Below are positions 1 to 9,131 of a stretch of 64,000 nt of DNA, one piece after another; within the stretch, counting starts at the first letter, position 1, and each line of letters starts with the position of its first letter. The notes below the pieces were generated by a model. That model saw nothing but the letters and a program-made list of their open reading frames with translations, made no database searches and was not told the origin of the DNA. The DNA comes from Gemmataceae bacterium. Lineage in GTDB: Bacteria; Planctomycetota; Planctomycetia; Gemmatales; Gemmataceae. Position numbers and translations under genes: made by a program. The stretch is taken from contig JAIEMG010000045.1 in the NCBI GenBank assembly GCA_019752375.1, forward strand, positions 1 to 64,000, written 5' to 3'.

Positions 1-48
1 CGACTGTTGATCCCGGACATCGAGAAGAAGCTCAAGGCGAAAAAGTAG
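1..48 (+). CDS. C-terminal end of a helical-repeat protein (partial)
   Basis: Only the last 15 codons and the stop are in the window. They encode LLIPDIEKKLKAKK, identical to the end of the 221-residue protein at 2929-3594. The spacing to the next gene is also the same (12 bp). This is therefore the tail of a second copy of that gene, whose body lies outside the window. Function unknown; the intact paralogue is a TPR-like helical protein. Confidence 0.8.
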   Translation, partial: RLLIPDIEKKLKAKK

Positions 49-573
49 CAGGAGCCCACCATGATTCGCAACCTGACGCTCGTCCTCTGTTCACTGGCCT
101 TCTCCTCCGGCCCCGCGTGGTCGGCAGTGGGTCCACCTACCCGACCGCTTTCCGAGATTCTGCTCGACCTCGATGATGCGCCGCTCAGCACCGTCAAGAA
201 GGTGGCGGAACTCCAGGCGAAGGAGCAATTCGAGACCGACAAGGGGCCGCTGTATAAGAGCGCCCCGGCCATGCTTAACAGCGATCCGAAGAAGCTGAGC
301 GATGAAGTGTTCTTTGAAGGCTATATCACGCCCACCTCGGCCAACAGCAAGCTTGCCATCTTCTCAGACGATGGCTGCGACGTGTGGATCGATGGCGTCC
401 TCGTGTTGAACAATTTTGGCAAGGGGAAGCATCTGCCGGACTTGAAGCAGTCTTTGCATGTGCTGGAGAAATTCAAGCCGGTGGCGGGGCGCACGTACCA
501 AATCAAGATTCACTATTGCAACACGATCTATGGTGGCAAAGCGGATATCGACGGCTGCACGCTGTTTGCGTTC
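1..573 (+). repeat. Duplicated module, copy 1
   Basis: Bases 1-573 are closely similar to 3547-4119 (constant offset 3546). The block covers the end of a helical-repeat gene, the 12-bp spacer, and codons 1-171 of the PA14-like gene. Similarity stops after the residues LFAF, and the two proteins then become unrelated. Many differences inside the block are third-position changes, so the copies have diverged under protein-level constraint. Confidence 0.85.
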
Positions 574-1779
574 GGCGCGCCGATGGAGATGCCGAGAGTC
601 GAACTTACTGGGACCAAGGGCGAAGGGGCCAAAAAATGGATCATCGCCACGATCCCTCCGCCGCGCCAAGAGCCTAACAAATGGTCAGCCAAGCTAATTG
701 GCGCGCAGGAATCCGGGGCCAAGATATTATACAAACGAGGGAAAGCTGATGCGGCACCCGTGCCGGGGGACGGCGCCAAGGATATCGTGTTCACCAAGGG
801 CAAACTGAGTCACGATATTCAACTCCTCGACGGCAAAGAAAAAGTGCCGACCTTGACCGTTGCCAAAGGTATCGCGACCATCTCCGGAGTGCAGCAAGGC
901 GATTCAATCCTGATCGAGGCCGGCAAAGCCGGTAGAGACGTGGTCGCCGTGGTGAAAAATTTCACTTGGAACGATTTACAGCGAGCCGGCGGAAAAATCA
1001 CAGTCCATCCAGATTATCAGGAACTGCCACAGCCCCTTCGCGACAACATCTTGGAGACTATCAAATTCGCACTAAATCTCGACGAGAATTCGGCGCAGTC
1101 CAAGCAACGCCAAGTCTTCGAGAAAGAACTTGCAAAAAAATTCCCGGACGCCAAGCTGGCAACTTTGAAGATTCCGTCAGCTCTTGGGATAGGTCCATTA
1201 CCCTGGGACTACAATCACGGCCATGTCGCCTCTGTTGCATTACCGCCCGACTGGGCAAAACAGACTGACGTTCTAGCTCGGTTTAGCAAAATGAAACAAG
1301 ACGAGTTTGGCATCGCGACGGACCTACTTGACAAAAACCAAACTGGCTATTTGGACGCCAAGGACCGTATAAAGTATGCGAAGTTGCACAAAGCGCTTAA
1401 ATCATCGTACAATGCCCATCTGATTAATGCGGCACGAACGGAGGCTCCTCTGGTCGTGCATCACACCCTTGAGTTTTTTGACTATGGGTTTAAGTTATTG
1501 CCCGGTGAACCTATTCGCAATATTCGAACCGACTTTAGCCGTCCGCCGCAACTATTTTTGCCGCCGGACATAACGGATGCATCGTCGTGGAAAAAGGCGA
1601 TTGGACAGGAACTCACCGAGGTCGCTTTTGACGTTGATAAGAACGGGAGAGTTTTTCTGTATCCCGGAAGTTTTCAAACTCTCGCTGGGAGAACGATCTT
1701 TTCGGAGACATTCGTTGGTGAACCCCTGACCCCGGCACTGGGAGCGTCACTCCAGGTGAACGATGCGCTTGGAGACTGA
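61..1779 (+). CDS. Secreted PA14-like protein A with EF-hand-like loops
   Basis: 572 residues. Residues 1-22 form a signal peptide ending AWSA, so the product is exported. Residues about 70-171 look like a PA14/fibro-slime-type beta domain (SDDGCDVWIDGVLVLNNFG; ADIDGCTLFAF), a fold often used for carbohydrate or surface binding. Residues 424-435 (DKNQTGYLDAKD) match a calcium EF-hand loop, and FDVDKNGRV near residue 525 is a second, partial one. The C-terminal 400 residues are not recognised. The first 171 residues are nearly identical to protein B at 3607-5418, but the rest differ completely. AGGAGCCCACC precedes the ATG. The substrate is unknown. Confidence 0.75.
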   Translation: MIRNLTLVLCSLAFSSGPAWSAVGPPTRPLSEILLDLDDAPLSTVKKVAELQAKEQFETDKGPLYKSAPAMLNSDPKKLSDEVFFEGYITPTSANSKLAIFSDDGCDVWIDGVLVLNNFGKGKHLPDLKQSLHVLEKFKPVAGRTYQIKIHYCNTIYGGKADIDGCTLFAFGAPMEMPRVELTGTKGEGAKKWIIATIPPPRQEPNKWSAKLIGAQESGAKILYKRGKADAAPVPGDGAKDIVFTKGKLSHDIQLLDGKEKVPTLTVAKGIATISGVQQGDSILIEAGKAGRDVVAVVKNFTWNDLQRAGGKITVHPDYQELPQPLRDNILETIKFALNLDENSAQSKQRQVFEKELAKKFPDAKLATLKIPSALGIGPLPWDYNHGHVASVALPPDWAKQTDVLARFSKMKQDEFGIATDLLDKNQTGYLDAKDRIKYAKLHKALKSSYNAHLINAARTEAPLVVHHTLEFFDYGFKLLPGEPIRNIRTDFSRPPQLFLPPDITDASSWKKAIGQELTEVAFDVDKNGRVFLYPGSFQTLAGRTIFSETFVGEPLTPALGASLQVNDALGD

Positions 1780-2046
1780 ATTGTATCGTATTAAGATGGC
1801 AACCCCCAATTTCCTCAGCAACACTTGTGGCCGACTTCGTCAAAATTCGAATGACTAAGCCGATCCGCGAGGCCTAAATTCTGCCGACTCCAGCTTCATA
1901 GCTGATCGTACGTGCTGTTGTAGTACTAAGCGGGCATCAAATAACCTCCATATTTCCCGCATTCCAGACCGACGAAATCTGAGCATCTCTCGCTGAATCT
2001 TGGAAGTAGGTCTCTCGGTGGCCATAACTAATGAGGCTTGATTAAA

Positions 2047-2637
2047 ATGAACTGCGTACCTTGGGCGTCGGTAGTTGCCATTGCTGTCGCGTTTGCGATT
2101 CCTTCGCAGGGCGCGGATGCGGACGTTAGCCACACGGAGGTGTTGAATAAGCTCGAGAAGGATATTGGTAAAAAGAGTGTACAGGAAAAGGAGCTCTATC
2201 TGGCGCTTCTTCTGCAAACTAAACAGTTTTCCAAGGGCGTTAAGGCTTACTCCGACCTATTTCCCAATGAACAGGACGATGTCCCACTTCTTTATATTCA
2301 TTACCGCCTGCTCGCAGGCGACCTTGAATTTGACAAGTCCAATGTCGTGATGGGACGTCTAAAGAAGAAACTACCCGCGAATGCACGTCTACTTCACGAA
2401 AATGGTCGAGTCATTCAGCGGCGAGGCGAACCCAATTTGGCCGCCGCGTACTTTGAAAAGGCCATCGAGATCGACCCTCTCTTTGCTCCCCCTTATTACG
2501 AATTGGCGAAACTGTCTAAGGACCGTAAGCAAACCATCCAATACGCCGCCAAGGCGTTGTCATTGGTAGAGCCGGGTAGTGATATGGCAAAGGATGTTCT
2601 TGAATTGATCGCCAGACTTCAGGCATCCGAAAAATAG
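2047..2637 (+). CDS. Secreted TPR-repeat protein
   Basis: 196 residues from the ATG at 2047, preferred over an in-frame TTG at 2038 because GAGG at 2033-2036 is far too close to the TTG. Residues 1-22 resemble a signal peptide (hydrophobic run, then SQGADA). Residues about 110-170 contain TPR-like helices (LLHENGRVIQRRGEPNLAAA, then YFEKAIEIDPLFAPPYYELA). It is the gene following PA14 protein A and has no copy beside protein B. A partner or immunity role is only an inference from this position. Confidence 0.65.
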   Translation: MNCVPWASVVAIAVAFAIPSQGADADVSHTEVLNKLEKDIGKKSVQEKELYLALLLQTKQFSKGVKAYSDLFPNEQDDVPLLYIHYRLLAGDLEFDKSNVVMGRLKKKLPANARLLHENGRVIQRRGEPNLAAAYFEKAIEIDPLFAPPYYELAKLSKDRKQTIQYAAKALSLVEPGSDMAKDVLELIARLQASEK

Positions 2638-2762
2638 AGTAAATCGTTCGATGCGAGCATTCTGGAAACTGGTCCCATGAGCGAACCGACGACAACCCCT
2701 GACCTGCGCCTGTCGCTGCCGTTGATCGCACCCTCAACCGAGAGCGAGTCACCGGCTTGGAG

Positions 2763-2931
2763 GGGAGAAACGGGGACATCGCAGGTTAGGGAGAAACGGG
2801 GACATCGCAGGTTAGTTTAGGGGAGAAACGGGGACATCGCAGGGAGAAACGGGCAGGGAGAAACGGGGACATCGCAGGTTAGTTTGGCAAACAAACTGGG
2901 ATGTCCCCGTTCCCCTGGAGGATAGAAAGTG
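2763..2931 (+). repeat. Hairpin repeat with nested partial copies, ending in SD and GTG start
   Basis: Four to five nested tandem partial copies of a GGGAGAAACGGGGACATCGC unit lead into one complete imperfect hairpin, 2865-2908, with arms GGGGACATC and GATGTCCCC and inner arms AGTTTG/CAAACT. The element continues through CCTGGAGGATAGAAAGTG, which is the Shine-Dalgarno and start codon of the next gene. The same right end occurs at 6955-6987. It resembles the REP-type palindromes common in large bacterial genomes. Confidence 0.8.
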
Positions 2932-3594
2932 CTCGATCCGAAGGAGAAGAAAGGGCCAAACATCGCCGAGACGAAGCAGGCCATCCTGAAGCACATCGTG
3001 CAGAAGACCGGCAAGCCGGTCCTCGGCACTTCGGTCCCCAAGGGCAGCCCCTGGGTCTGGGCCATGGAGACCTACGAGGCCACCCCGAAGCAGGACCCGA
3101 AACTGCTGTACGGCTGGGTCGGCGAGCACTTGGTCGTTGCCGACAAGCGTTACCTGGCCAGCAAGCAGGTCGAAGAACGCCGCAAGGGCCTGGGATTGGT
3201 GTGCGAAGCCTGCAACTGCGCCGCCCACCGCCTGAAAGACACGAAGCTGGCAGTCCAGATTTGCGAGACCTACGTGTTGCCGAACATCGACGCGGCGGAC
3301 GAACGGCACTGGAAGTACCTGGGCAAGCAGAACATCCTGGAAGTGGCCGTGGGCGCTTATGCCGAGGCCAAGGATGCCGACAATATGGCGGAGATGTTGA
3401 AGCTCTGCATCGAAAACGCCCACAACCGCAACACCGCGGACGGTGCCCGGCTCCGGCTGGCTCGAGTCCTCGAACGCCAGGAGAAGTACGAGGAAGCCTT
3501 GAAATACCTGAAAGAAATCGACCCCAACGAGGGCGTCGGCGGCGGTCGACTGTTGATCCCGGACATCGAGAAGAAGCTCAAGGCGAAAAAGTAG
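2929..3594 (+). CDS. TPR-like helical-repeat protein (no signal peptide)
   Basis: 221 residues from a GTG start with GGAGG nine bases upstream. Both signals lie inside the hairpin repeat. The protein is alpha-helical, and a TPR is visible near residues 165-200 (RLRLARVLERQEKYEEALKY). Unlike its neighbours it begins directly with charged residues (MLDPKEKKGP), so the repeat insertion may have replaced an original N-terminal export signal. It lies 12 bp before PA14 protein B, probably in one operon. Its tail duplicates bases 1-48. Function unknown. Confidence 0.7.
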   Translation: MLDPKEKKGPNIAETKQAILKHIVQKTGKPVLGTSVPKGSPWVWAMETYEATPKQDPKLLYGWVGEHLVVADKRYLASKQVEERRKGLGLVCEACNCAAHRLKDTKLAVQICETYVLPNIDAADERHWKYLGKQNILEVAVGAYAEAKDADNMAEMLKLCIENAHNRNTADGARLRLARVLERQEKYEEALKYLKEIDPNEGVGGGRLLIPDIEKKLKAKK

Positions 3595-4119
3595 AAGGAG
3601 CCCACCATGATTCGCAACCTGACGCTCGTCCTCTGTTCGCTGGCCTTCTCCTGCGGTCCCGCGTGGTCGGCGGTCGGCCCATCTACCCGTCCCCTCTCCG
3701 AGATTCTGCTCGACCTGGATGATGCGCCGCTGAGCACCGTCAAGCGGGTCGCCGAACTGCAGGCGAAGGAGCAATTCGAGACCGACAAGGGGCCGCTGTA
3801 CAAGAGCGCCCCGGCCATGCTTAACAGCGATCCGAAGAAGCTGAGTGATGAAGTGTTCTTTGAGGGGCGGATTACGCCGACCTCGGGCAACAGCAGGCTC
3901 GCCATCTTCTCCGATGACGGGTGTGACGTCTGGATCGATGGCGTCCTCGTGTTGAACAATTTTGGCAAGGGGCAGCATCTGCCGGATTTGAAACAGTCGT
4001 TGCACGTCATTGAGAAGTTCAAGCCGGTTCCAGGGCGGACATACCAGGTTAAAGTTCATTACTGCAACACGATCTATGGTGGGAAAGCAGACATTGATGG
4101 CTGTACGTTATTCGCCTTT
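3547..4119 (+). repeat. Duplicated module, copy 2
   Basis: Counterpart of 1-573. It spans the end of the helical-repeat gene and the first 171 codons of PA14 protein B. The sharp end of similarity at the domain boundary suggests exchange of C-terminal coding sequence rather than simple drift. Confidence 0.85.
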
Positions 4120-5418
4120 AGTGGCGGCGCAGGGATGGTCGGCATCGATTTCATCGACAACGCCAATATGGCGATCAATACGACAAAAGATGCTTTGAAG
4201 CCGAGTAACTTCATCACGAGCGAACCATTGAAGGAATTTGCCAGCAAGGATTTTGCCGCCAAATCGATCGATCCCGATAATTTTCGGCTTCAAGTGGACG
4301 ACGCCACTGCCAAGGGCGCCACGGTTGACGTAACGTTGGAAGTAAAGGACTCCAGAGGAGGCCTCAAGCTTCGGGTTGCATACAAACTAGCACTCAAGCA
4401 GGGCACGACCTTTCGAAGTCAGATCATGCGTTTAGTCAGCGATGACGTGGACGACATGCAACCGCGCGAGTTTGATTTTATCAAGGATATGTTCGGCCCC
4501 CCCGACGTAAATAACCAAACCATCCTGGCAAATCTGGGAGACACGCTCACTCTCACATATAAGGGCCAATCCAAAGTGATAATGGTGGGGCGTCCGCCGA
4601 CGGAAGATCATCCCAAGGCAATCCGGACCGTTGACCTCGATTTCCGGATTGCGAGGGGATCGGGCATCTTGGTCCGGGCGGGGCGTGCCATTGTTGAATT
4701 TAACGAAGCAAATCAACGATGGGCGCAATGTGGTATTCGGTTCCGATTAGCGAACGTGAGTTTCTTCAACGTGCCAAACCGTTCTCTCAACCAAGCCGGG
4801 GAATTCGTCGCGCAGGATTTTGACAAAATGAACGGCTTCCGACTGTCTGAGCAGGCGCTCGCCGTTGTGGACAAAAAGAAGGGTGTCTCTCCCTCTGCCG
4901 CTTTGCCAACAGTTACCATCTACTATGTGCCCCCTATCGATCGCCGAAGTGCAGCAATCGCGCTTGCGTTCAATTCCCAGACTTTCGGTGTCGCCGCTGA
5001 AATCTCGAAAGTTCGCAAGATTCCAGCAACGGCGGGCGAAGATCCGGGATATGCAAACATCATCTTCGTTGGCAACACGGCTGGAGCCCGGTTTGTTCTT
5101 GCCCATGAACTAGGGCACATTCTCCTGAACACGAATGACACGCTGCCAACGCCTCTTGGGGCCACGCGGATCTTGTTTCCTGATAACACTCCCACTGCAA
5201 TGAACGGTGTGGAATCACCCAAGAGGCTGCCAAGGCCTGACAGCATACCTAATATTCCCACACATCGGCATATCACAGGAGTCGATCCCATGACGGGAAT
5301 GCTGCTCCCCGCCAAGCCGCAGTTCATGAAATTCGACGTCTGTGGAGTTGCCAGGACTACCAGACCAAAAAATGCTTCTCTTACGGCATTAGGCAACGAA
5401 GTACTCCAAAAGAAGTGA
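3607..5418 (+). CDS. Secreted PA14-like protein B with zincin motif
   Basis: 603 residues: signal peptide 1-22, PA14-like domain about 70-171 shared with protein A, then an unrelated C-terminal half. Residues 500-504 are HELGH in the context FVLAHELGHILLNTND, the zinc-binding motif of many metallopeptidases. The extended metzincin pattern (glycine then a third histidine at fixed spacing) is not matched, so this is zincin-like at best. Near the end there is HRHITGVDPMTGM. The likely role is an exported protease or a catalytically altered relative; the target is unknown. The stop overlaps a possible GTG of the next ORF. Confidence 0.7.
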   Translation: MIRNLTLVLCSLAFSCGPAWSAVGPSTRPLSEILLDLDDAPLSTVKRVAELQAKEQFETDKGPLYKSAPAMLNSDPKKLSDEVFFEGRITPTSGNSRLAIFSDDGCDVWIDGVLVLNNFGKGQHLPDLKQSLHVIEKFKPVPGRTYQVKVHYCNTIYGGKADIDGCTLFAFSGGAGMVGIDFIDNANMAINTTKDALKPSNFITSEPLKEFASKDFAAKSIDPDNFRLQVDDATAKGATVDVTLEVKDSRGGLKLRVAYKLALKQGTTFRSQIMRLVSDDVDDMQPREFDFIKDMFGPPDVNNQTILANLGDTLTLTYKGQSKVIMVGRPPTEDHPKAIRTVDLDFRIARGSGILVRAGRAIVEFNEANQRWAQCGIRFRLANVSFFNVPNRSLNQAGEFVAQDFDKMNGFRLSEQALAVVDKKKGVSPSAALPTVTIYYVPPIDRRSAAIALAFNSQTFGVAAEISKVRKIPATAGEDPGYANIIFVGNTAGARFVLAHELGHILLNTNDTLPTPLGATRILFPDNTPTAMNGVESPKRLPRPDSIPNIPTHRHITGVDPMTGMLLPAKPQFMKFDVCGVARTTRPKNASLTALGNEVLQKK

Positions 5419-5432
5419 AAGCGGGTGATCTC

Positions 5433-6386
5433 ATGCTGCACGGCACGCTACCAATGCTTCTATCGCTCGCTTCATTGCTTTTGGCACAGGACAGCGAGAA
5501 GCGCAGTATTGGCGATCTGGTCGATGAATATCTGTCCCCTTCCGGATCGTGGTTCGAACGCTACGAGAAATCGCTCAAGTTGGGGATCGCCTTTTCCAAG
5601 GACCGCAAGACAGCCATTCGGGAGGTCGGTGATGCGCTCGCCAGGATCGACGTCAAAACGGAGGACGAATATTCAAGAGCATTGCGTGCCATTGCCATGC
5701 TCAGCGGAATCATGAGCGAGGAGTCGGTCAAGGCACTTGATAAGGCCTATGTCCGTTGGAAAGGCGATAACAAATTCGAAGTGGGCCTTCGACGCAACAT
5801 CATTGTGGCGCTTCGAGTCAATGGGCTTGAGGGTAGGGAGACATTAATGGTCAAAGAGCCCCGCCGATCTCTGGCGGCGTTGGAGCAGTGGCTGAAGACC
5901 GAGCCGTCCCCGTACGTCCTTGAGTACGGCCTGCAAGTCTTGTCCTCGAATGTGTCCGAGTTAGACCCTGATGTCATGAAAAACATGGCGGGGAAAATTC
6001 CGGGGGCCGCCATTGCAGAGGCATCGCGGAAGGCGAAGGTGAATGCTCAGAAAGACTATGCCGGGCTCTTTCGCGAAGTGATGGCATGGGTCGATGAGCT
6101 TGTCAAGGATATCGAAGCTACCGGGCGCGACTGGCCGGAGAAGGATTTTTCCGATCGTGCGCTAATTGACTATTTCATAGCAGCGCTATCCCGCGATCCC
6201 GGCAGATTGTTGGACCATGTTCCGGACGTCAAGCAAAGGATCGAACAGATCGATAAATCGTTGAACGCGCTGGATAAGAAATTGAAACTGGCCGTATCGG
6301 AAAAGGAGCGGAAGCGACTTGAAGTACAACAGGATCAACTTGCCCGTGTGCGGGATGCTTTGCGATGGGTGATAAAGAAGGAATGA
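5433..6386 (+). CDS. Secreted helical protein with C-terminal coiled coil
   Basis: 317 residues from the ATG at 5433, chosen because it starts a good signal peptide (MLHGTLPMLLSLASLLLA). An in-frame GTG at 5415 overlaps the previous stop and would only add MKAGDL. The body is helical and HEAT-like without clear repeat signatures. Residues about 265-312 are a charged coiled coil (IDKSLNALDKKLKLAVSEKE). It directly follows the zincin-bearing protein and has no equivalent after protein A. Function not recognised. Confidence 0.65.
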   Translation: MLHGTLPMLLSLASLLLAQDSEKRSIGDLVDEYLSPSGSWFERYEKSLKLGIAFSKDRKTAIREVGDALARIDVKTEDEYSRALRAIAMLSGIMSEESVKALDKAYVRWKGDNKFEVGLRRNIIVALRVNGLEGRETLMVKEPRRSLAALEQWLKTEPSPYVLEYGLQVLSSNVSELDPDVMKNMAGKIPGAAIAEASRKAKVNAQKDYAGLFREVMAWVDELVKDIEATGRDWPEKDFSDRALIDYFIAALSRDPGRLLDHVPDVKQRIEQIDKSLNALDKKLKLAVSEKERKRLEVQQDQLARVRDALRWVIKKE

Positions 6387-6905
6387 TGCGCCCACACCGC
6401 TATAAAGCTGTTTAATTATTCGTAAGGGGCAAACATGAGTTTCTTATTCGTCGCGATTTTTCATTACTTGCCCTTATTAACCAGGCATGAAAGATAATCA
6501 GAGTCATATGAGAAAATGTCCTGTGTTTCTCATAGACCGTTTGGGGAACTTCCCTGCCGGGTTAATATGGCCCCCGCGGATGCCAAAGACGCAACCGACG
6601 GCGTGAGCAAGCATAGATTGACTGAGATCGCCGTCGTGGAGCGGTTGAAGGAAGAGAGTTTGTGGAAGGACAAGTAACGCGGTAGGACACTGCTCGATAA
6701 TATCGAAACGGCTAAGAAACTGCGACTGGGGTCCGCAGGTTCCATACTTGCTGGACACATCGACTACACACCGCTTGAGCTTGATTGGAGGTAGCCGTTC
6801 ACGCAGCAATACTACGATATTTCAGCGCAGACGGTTGTGTTGCGCTAGAACCGAGACAGCGGCAGCTTGAGTATGGTGCTTTTTTGAGAGTATCCTGAGG
6901 GAGAA
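6387..6905. other. Intergenic stretch without a supported gene
   Basis: About 520 bases before the second hairpin repeat. The longest frame (minus strand, 6504-6809) has no start signal or recognisable domain. The tract may be gene debris. Confidence 0.5.
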
Positions 6906-6987
6906 TCGGGGGGGAGAATCGGGGACATCGCAGGTTAGTTCGGCAAACAAACTGGGATCTCCCCGTTCCCCTGGAGGATAGAAAGTG
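6906..6987 (+). repeat. Hairpin repeat, second locus, ending in SD and GTG
   Basis: One full copy of the element seen at 2865-2931, preceded by a truncated unit (GGGAGAATCGGG). The hairpin arms are at 6921-6929 and 6956-6964, with one arm mismatch (GATCTCCCC). The CCTGGAGGATAGAAAGTG end again supplies ribosome-binding site and start codon to the downstream gene. Confidence 0.8.
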
Positions 6988-7584
6988 CTTTCCTTATATT
7001 CGGCAGTATTTCTTGCGCTTATGCTTGGGCAAGATGGCGGAAAGTGGAGTGAAGTGGGTGCGAGAGCCACTTATGCTAAAGACATTGATTCCATTCAGCA
7101 GATGGAGGCAGACGCAATCAGGGCCCTTGCTGACGACAAAGGATTAGAGAAGCGACCAAACGGCGCCTACTATTCAATCAAATTTCTGGAGTCTTTGCGA
7201 TCAACGAAGGCAATACCTGTGCTATGCGACCATCTCTTATACGAGCAGAAGGTCATGTTTTACAACAACATTGTCGTCGGCCGGGAGGCATTTCCGGCGT
7301 CTGGGGCATTGGTCGCTATCGGATTGCCGGCCGTCGATGGCTTACTCAGCAGAATCGGATCGTTCAATGTGAGTGATAAGTATAGACAAGTTGCCTTCGG
7401 GGTCATTGAGGAAATTGTGGATCGAGAAAACCTAATAATGACTCTTGATCGATTCGAGGAAAGAGTGAAGAAAATTCAGGAATTTCCAAATGATAGAAAT
7501 TATAAGAAGTACAAAGACGTGGACATCAAGAGGATAGAGTCATTTAAGGCGGAAGTCCGAAGAAAGTTGAAGCAACCGACCTAA
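6985..7584 (+). CDS. Secreted HEAT-like protein
   Basis: 199 residues from a GTG supplied by the hairpin repeat (GGAGG nine bases upstream). Residues 1-15 are a short hydrophobic export signal (MLSLYSAVFLALMLG). The rest is helical with HEAT-like pairs (FLESLRSTKAIPVLCDHLLY; ASGALVAIGLPAVDGLLSRI). No catalytic motif is visible. It is followed 62 bp later by a larger HEAT protein and may be co-transcribed with it. Confidence 0.65.
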   Translation: MLSLYSAVFLALMLGQDGGKWSEVGARATYAKDIDSIQQMEADAIRALADDKGLEKRPNGAYYSIKFLESLRSTKAIPVLCDHLLYEQKVMFYNNIVVGREAFPASGALVAIGLPAVDGLLSRIGSFNVSDKYRQVAFGVIEEIVDRENLIMTLDRFEERVKKIQEFPNDRNYKKYKDVDIKRIESFKAEVRRKLKQPT

Positions 7585-7646
7585 TTCGTTTGGCTGAGGT
7601 CGACTTGCGACTCAGTCGTTTGACAACCCAAGAGGAAACACCATCC

Positions 7647-9053
7647 ATGCGAAGACTTACGGCCCTTTGCCTCGGCATCCTGGTGCTGGCCCTGACCGTG
7701 GACCAGCCCGCCTGGGCACAAAAGAAGAAGATCGAAGACTTGCTCAAGGACCTGGACAGCAAGACCCCTCAGACGCGCATCGACGCGCTCAACGAGATTG
7801 GCAAGCTCGCCGAGATCAAGCTCTCTTATGCGCAAAAGGCGTTGCCCCAGATGCGTGAGATCCTTGGCAAGGACGGCGACGTCAAGGTCCGCATTGCCGC
7901 GCTGGGCGCCCTGGGGAAAGTCGAGTCCGAGACGAAGGAGTATGTGCCGAACATGCTCAAGTACCTCAAGGAGGACAAGGACTACGGCGTGCAGAACACG
8001 GCCCTGGGCATGCTGGCCGCCTATCAACAGGAAGCGGCTCCGGCGATCAGTCCGCTCAAGGAACGGCTGGCCGAGTTGCGCGAGGCCAACAAGGACCAGG
8101 ACCCCGGCAATATCCGCAGCGGCATCCTGAACACCCTGGCCCAGATCAACCAGAACTTGAACGTGCCGCTTTCAGTCGAGGCGATCAAGGACGACAAGGC
8201 CATCTCCGTCAAGGTGAACGCCGTCAATCGCCTCTCGCAGATCGGCCAGCAAGGCGGCGCCAAGGAAACGGCCCCGGACTTGATCGCGGCCTACGAAGAA
8301 TCGCTGAAAGCTGGCCCAAATGCAGACTTGCGTCGCGCCATCCTCGGTGCCCTCGCGTCCATTGAGCCGGATCCCAAGAAATATCTGCCGCTGCTGACCG
8401 AGACCCTGAAGAAGGACAAGGATGCCGGCTTGATCGTGGCGGTGATCGTCGCTCTGGGTCGTGGCGGCAGTGCCGCCAAGGAAGCGCTGCCGTTGGTGCT
8501 CGAAGCGCAAAAGAACGTGCTGAACACCCTGCCGAAGGACGGCGCCGATCCGAACGGCCAGCGCCGGGCGATGGTGGAGAGCATCGTCAAGCTCGAACCG
8601 GAGCCGAAGCAGCTGGTTTCGGTGCTGCTCGAAGTCCTCAAGCGCGACCCGGAGCAAGGGGTGCGTGCGGCGGCTCTGGCGGGGCTTGGCGGGATGGGCG
8701 CCATGGGCAAGGACGCGATCGCTCCGCTGGTGGCGATGCAGAAAGCGGGCACAACCGCTGGCGCCAAGGATGGCAACGACCCCGGCGACTTGCGGCGCCT
8801 GACGATGGAAGCGCTGGCCAAGCTCGGGCCTGATCCCAAGGAGATGGTGCCGCTGCTGATCGATAGCGTCCGCCGCGACAAGAGCTACGGCGTTCGCATG
8901 GCTGCGGTCCGCATCCTCGGCGAAATCGGGGCGCCTGCGAAGTCGGCAACCTCGGTGCTGACTCCGCTTCTGAAACTCGCCAAGACCGCCAATGACCAGG
9001 ACAAGGCGCTCGCCAAGGTGGCGGGTGAGGCGCTGGAGAAGATTGGCAAGTAA
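7647..9053 (+). CDS. Secreted HEAT-repeat protein
   Basis: 468 residues from the ATG at 7647 (AGAGGA upstream). The start is supported by a clean signal peptide (MRRLTALCLGILVLALTV, cut after AWA). About ten HEAT repeats fill the mature protein, each a helix pair such as VRIAALGALGKVESETKEYV or VRAAALAGLGGMGAMGKDAI. Such scaffolds bind other proteins; no enzyme signature is seen. The frame lacks the divergence seen in the duplicated genes to its left. Confidence 0.85.
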   Translation: MRRLTALCLGILVLALTVDQPAWAQKKKIEDLLKDLDSKTPQTRIDALNEIGKLAEIKLSYAQKALPQMREILGKDGDVKVRIAALGALGKVESETKEYVPNMLKYLKEDKDYGVQNTALGMLAAYQQEAAPAISPLKERLAELREANKDQDPGNIRSGILNTLAQINQNLNVPLSVEAIKDDKAISVKVNAVNRLSQIGQQGGAKETAPDLIAAYEESLKAGPNADLRRAILGALASIEPDPKKYLPLLTETLKKDKDAGLIVAVIVALGRGGSAAKEALPLVLEAQKNVLNTLPKDGADPNGQRRAMVESIVKLEPEPKQLVSVLLEVLKRDPEQGVRAAALAGLGGMGAMGKDAIAPLVAMQKAGTTAGAKDGNDPGDLRRLTMEALAKLGPDPKEMVPLLIDSVRRDKSYGVRMAAVRILGEIGAPAKSATSVLTPLLKLAKTANDQDKALAKVAGEALEKIGK

Positions 9054-9131
9054 CTCGGCTAGAAAGCAAAATCGGCCGTGGCGTGCGCTCCACTGCAAGC
9101 ACACGCCGCGGCCGATTCCATTTTCAGGCTC

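Noticed and set aside
2812-4059. 415-codon open frame on the minus strand
   Set aside because: Antisense to the duplicated helical-repeat and PA14 genes; composition follows the third-position GC bias of the plus-strand genes, with no domain and no start signal.
8172-9104. 310-codon minus-strand frame
   Set aside because: Shadow of the HEAT-repeat gene on the opposite strand.
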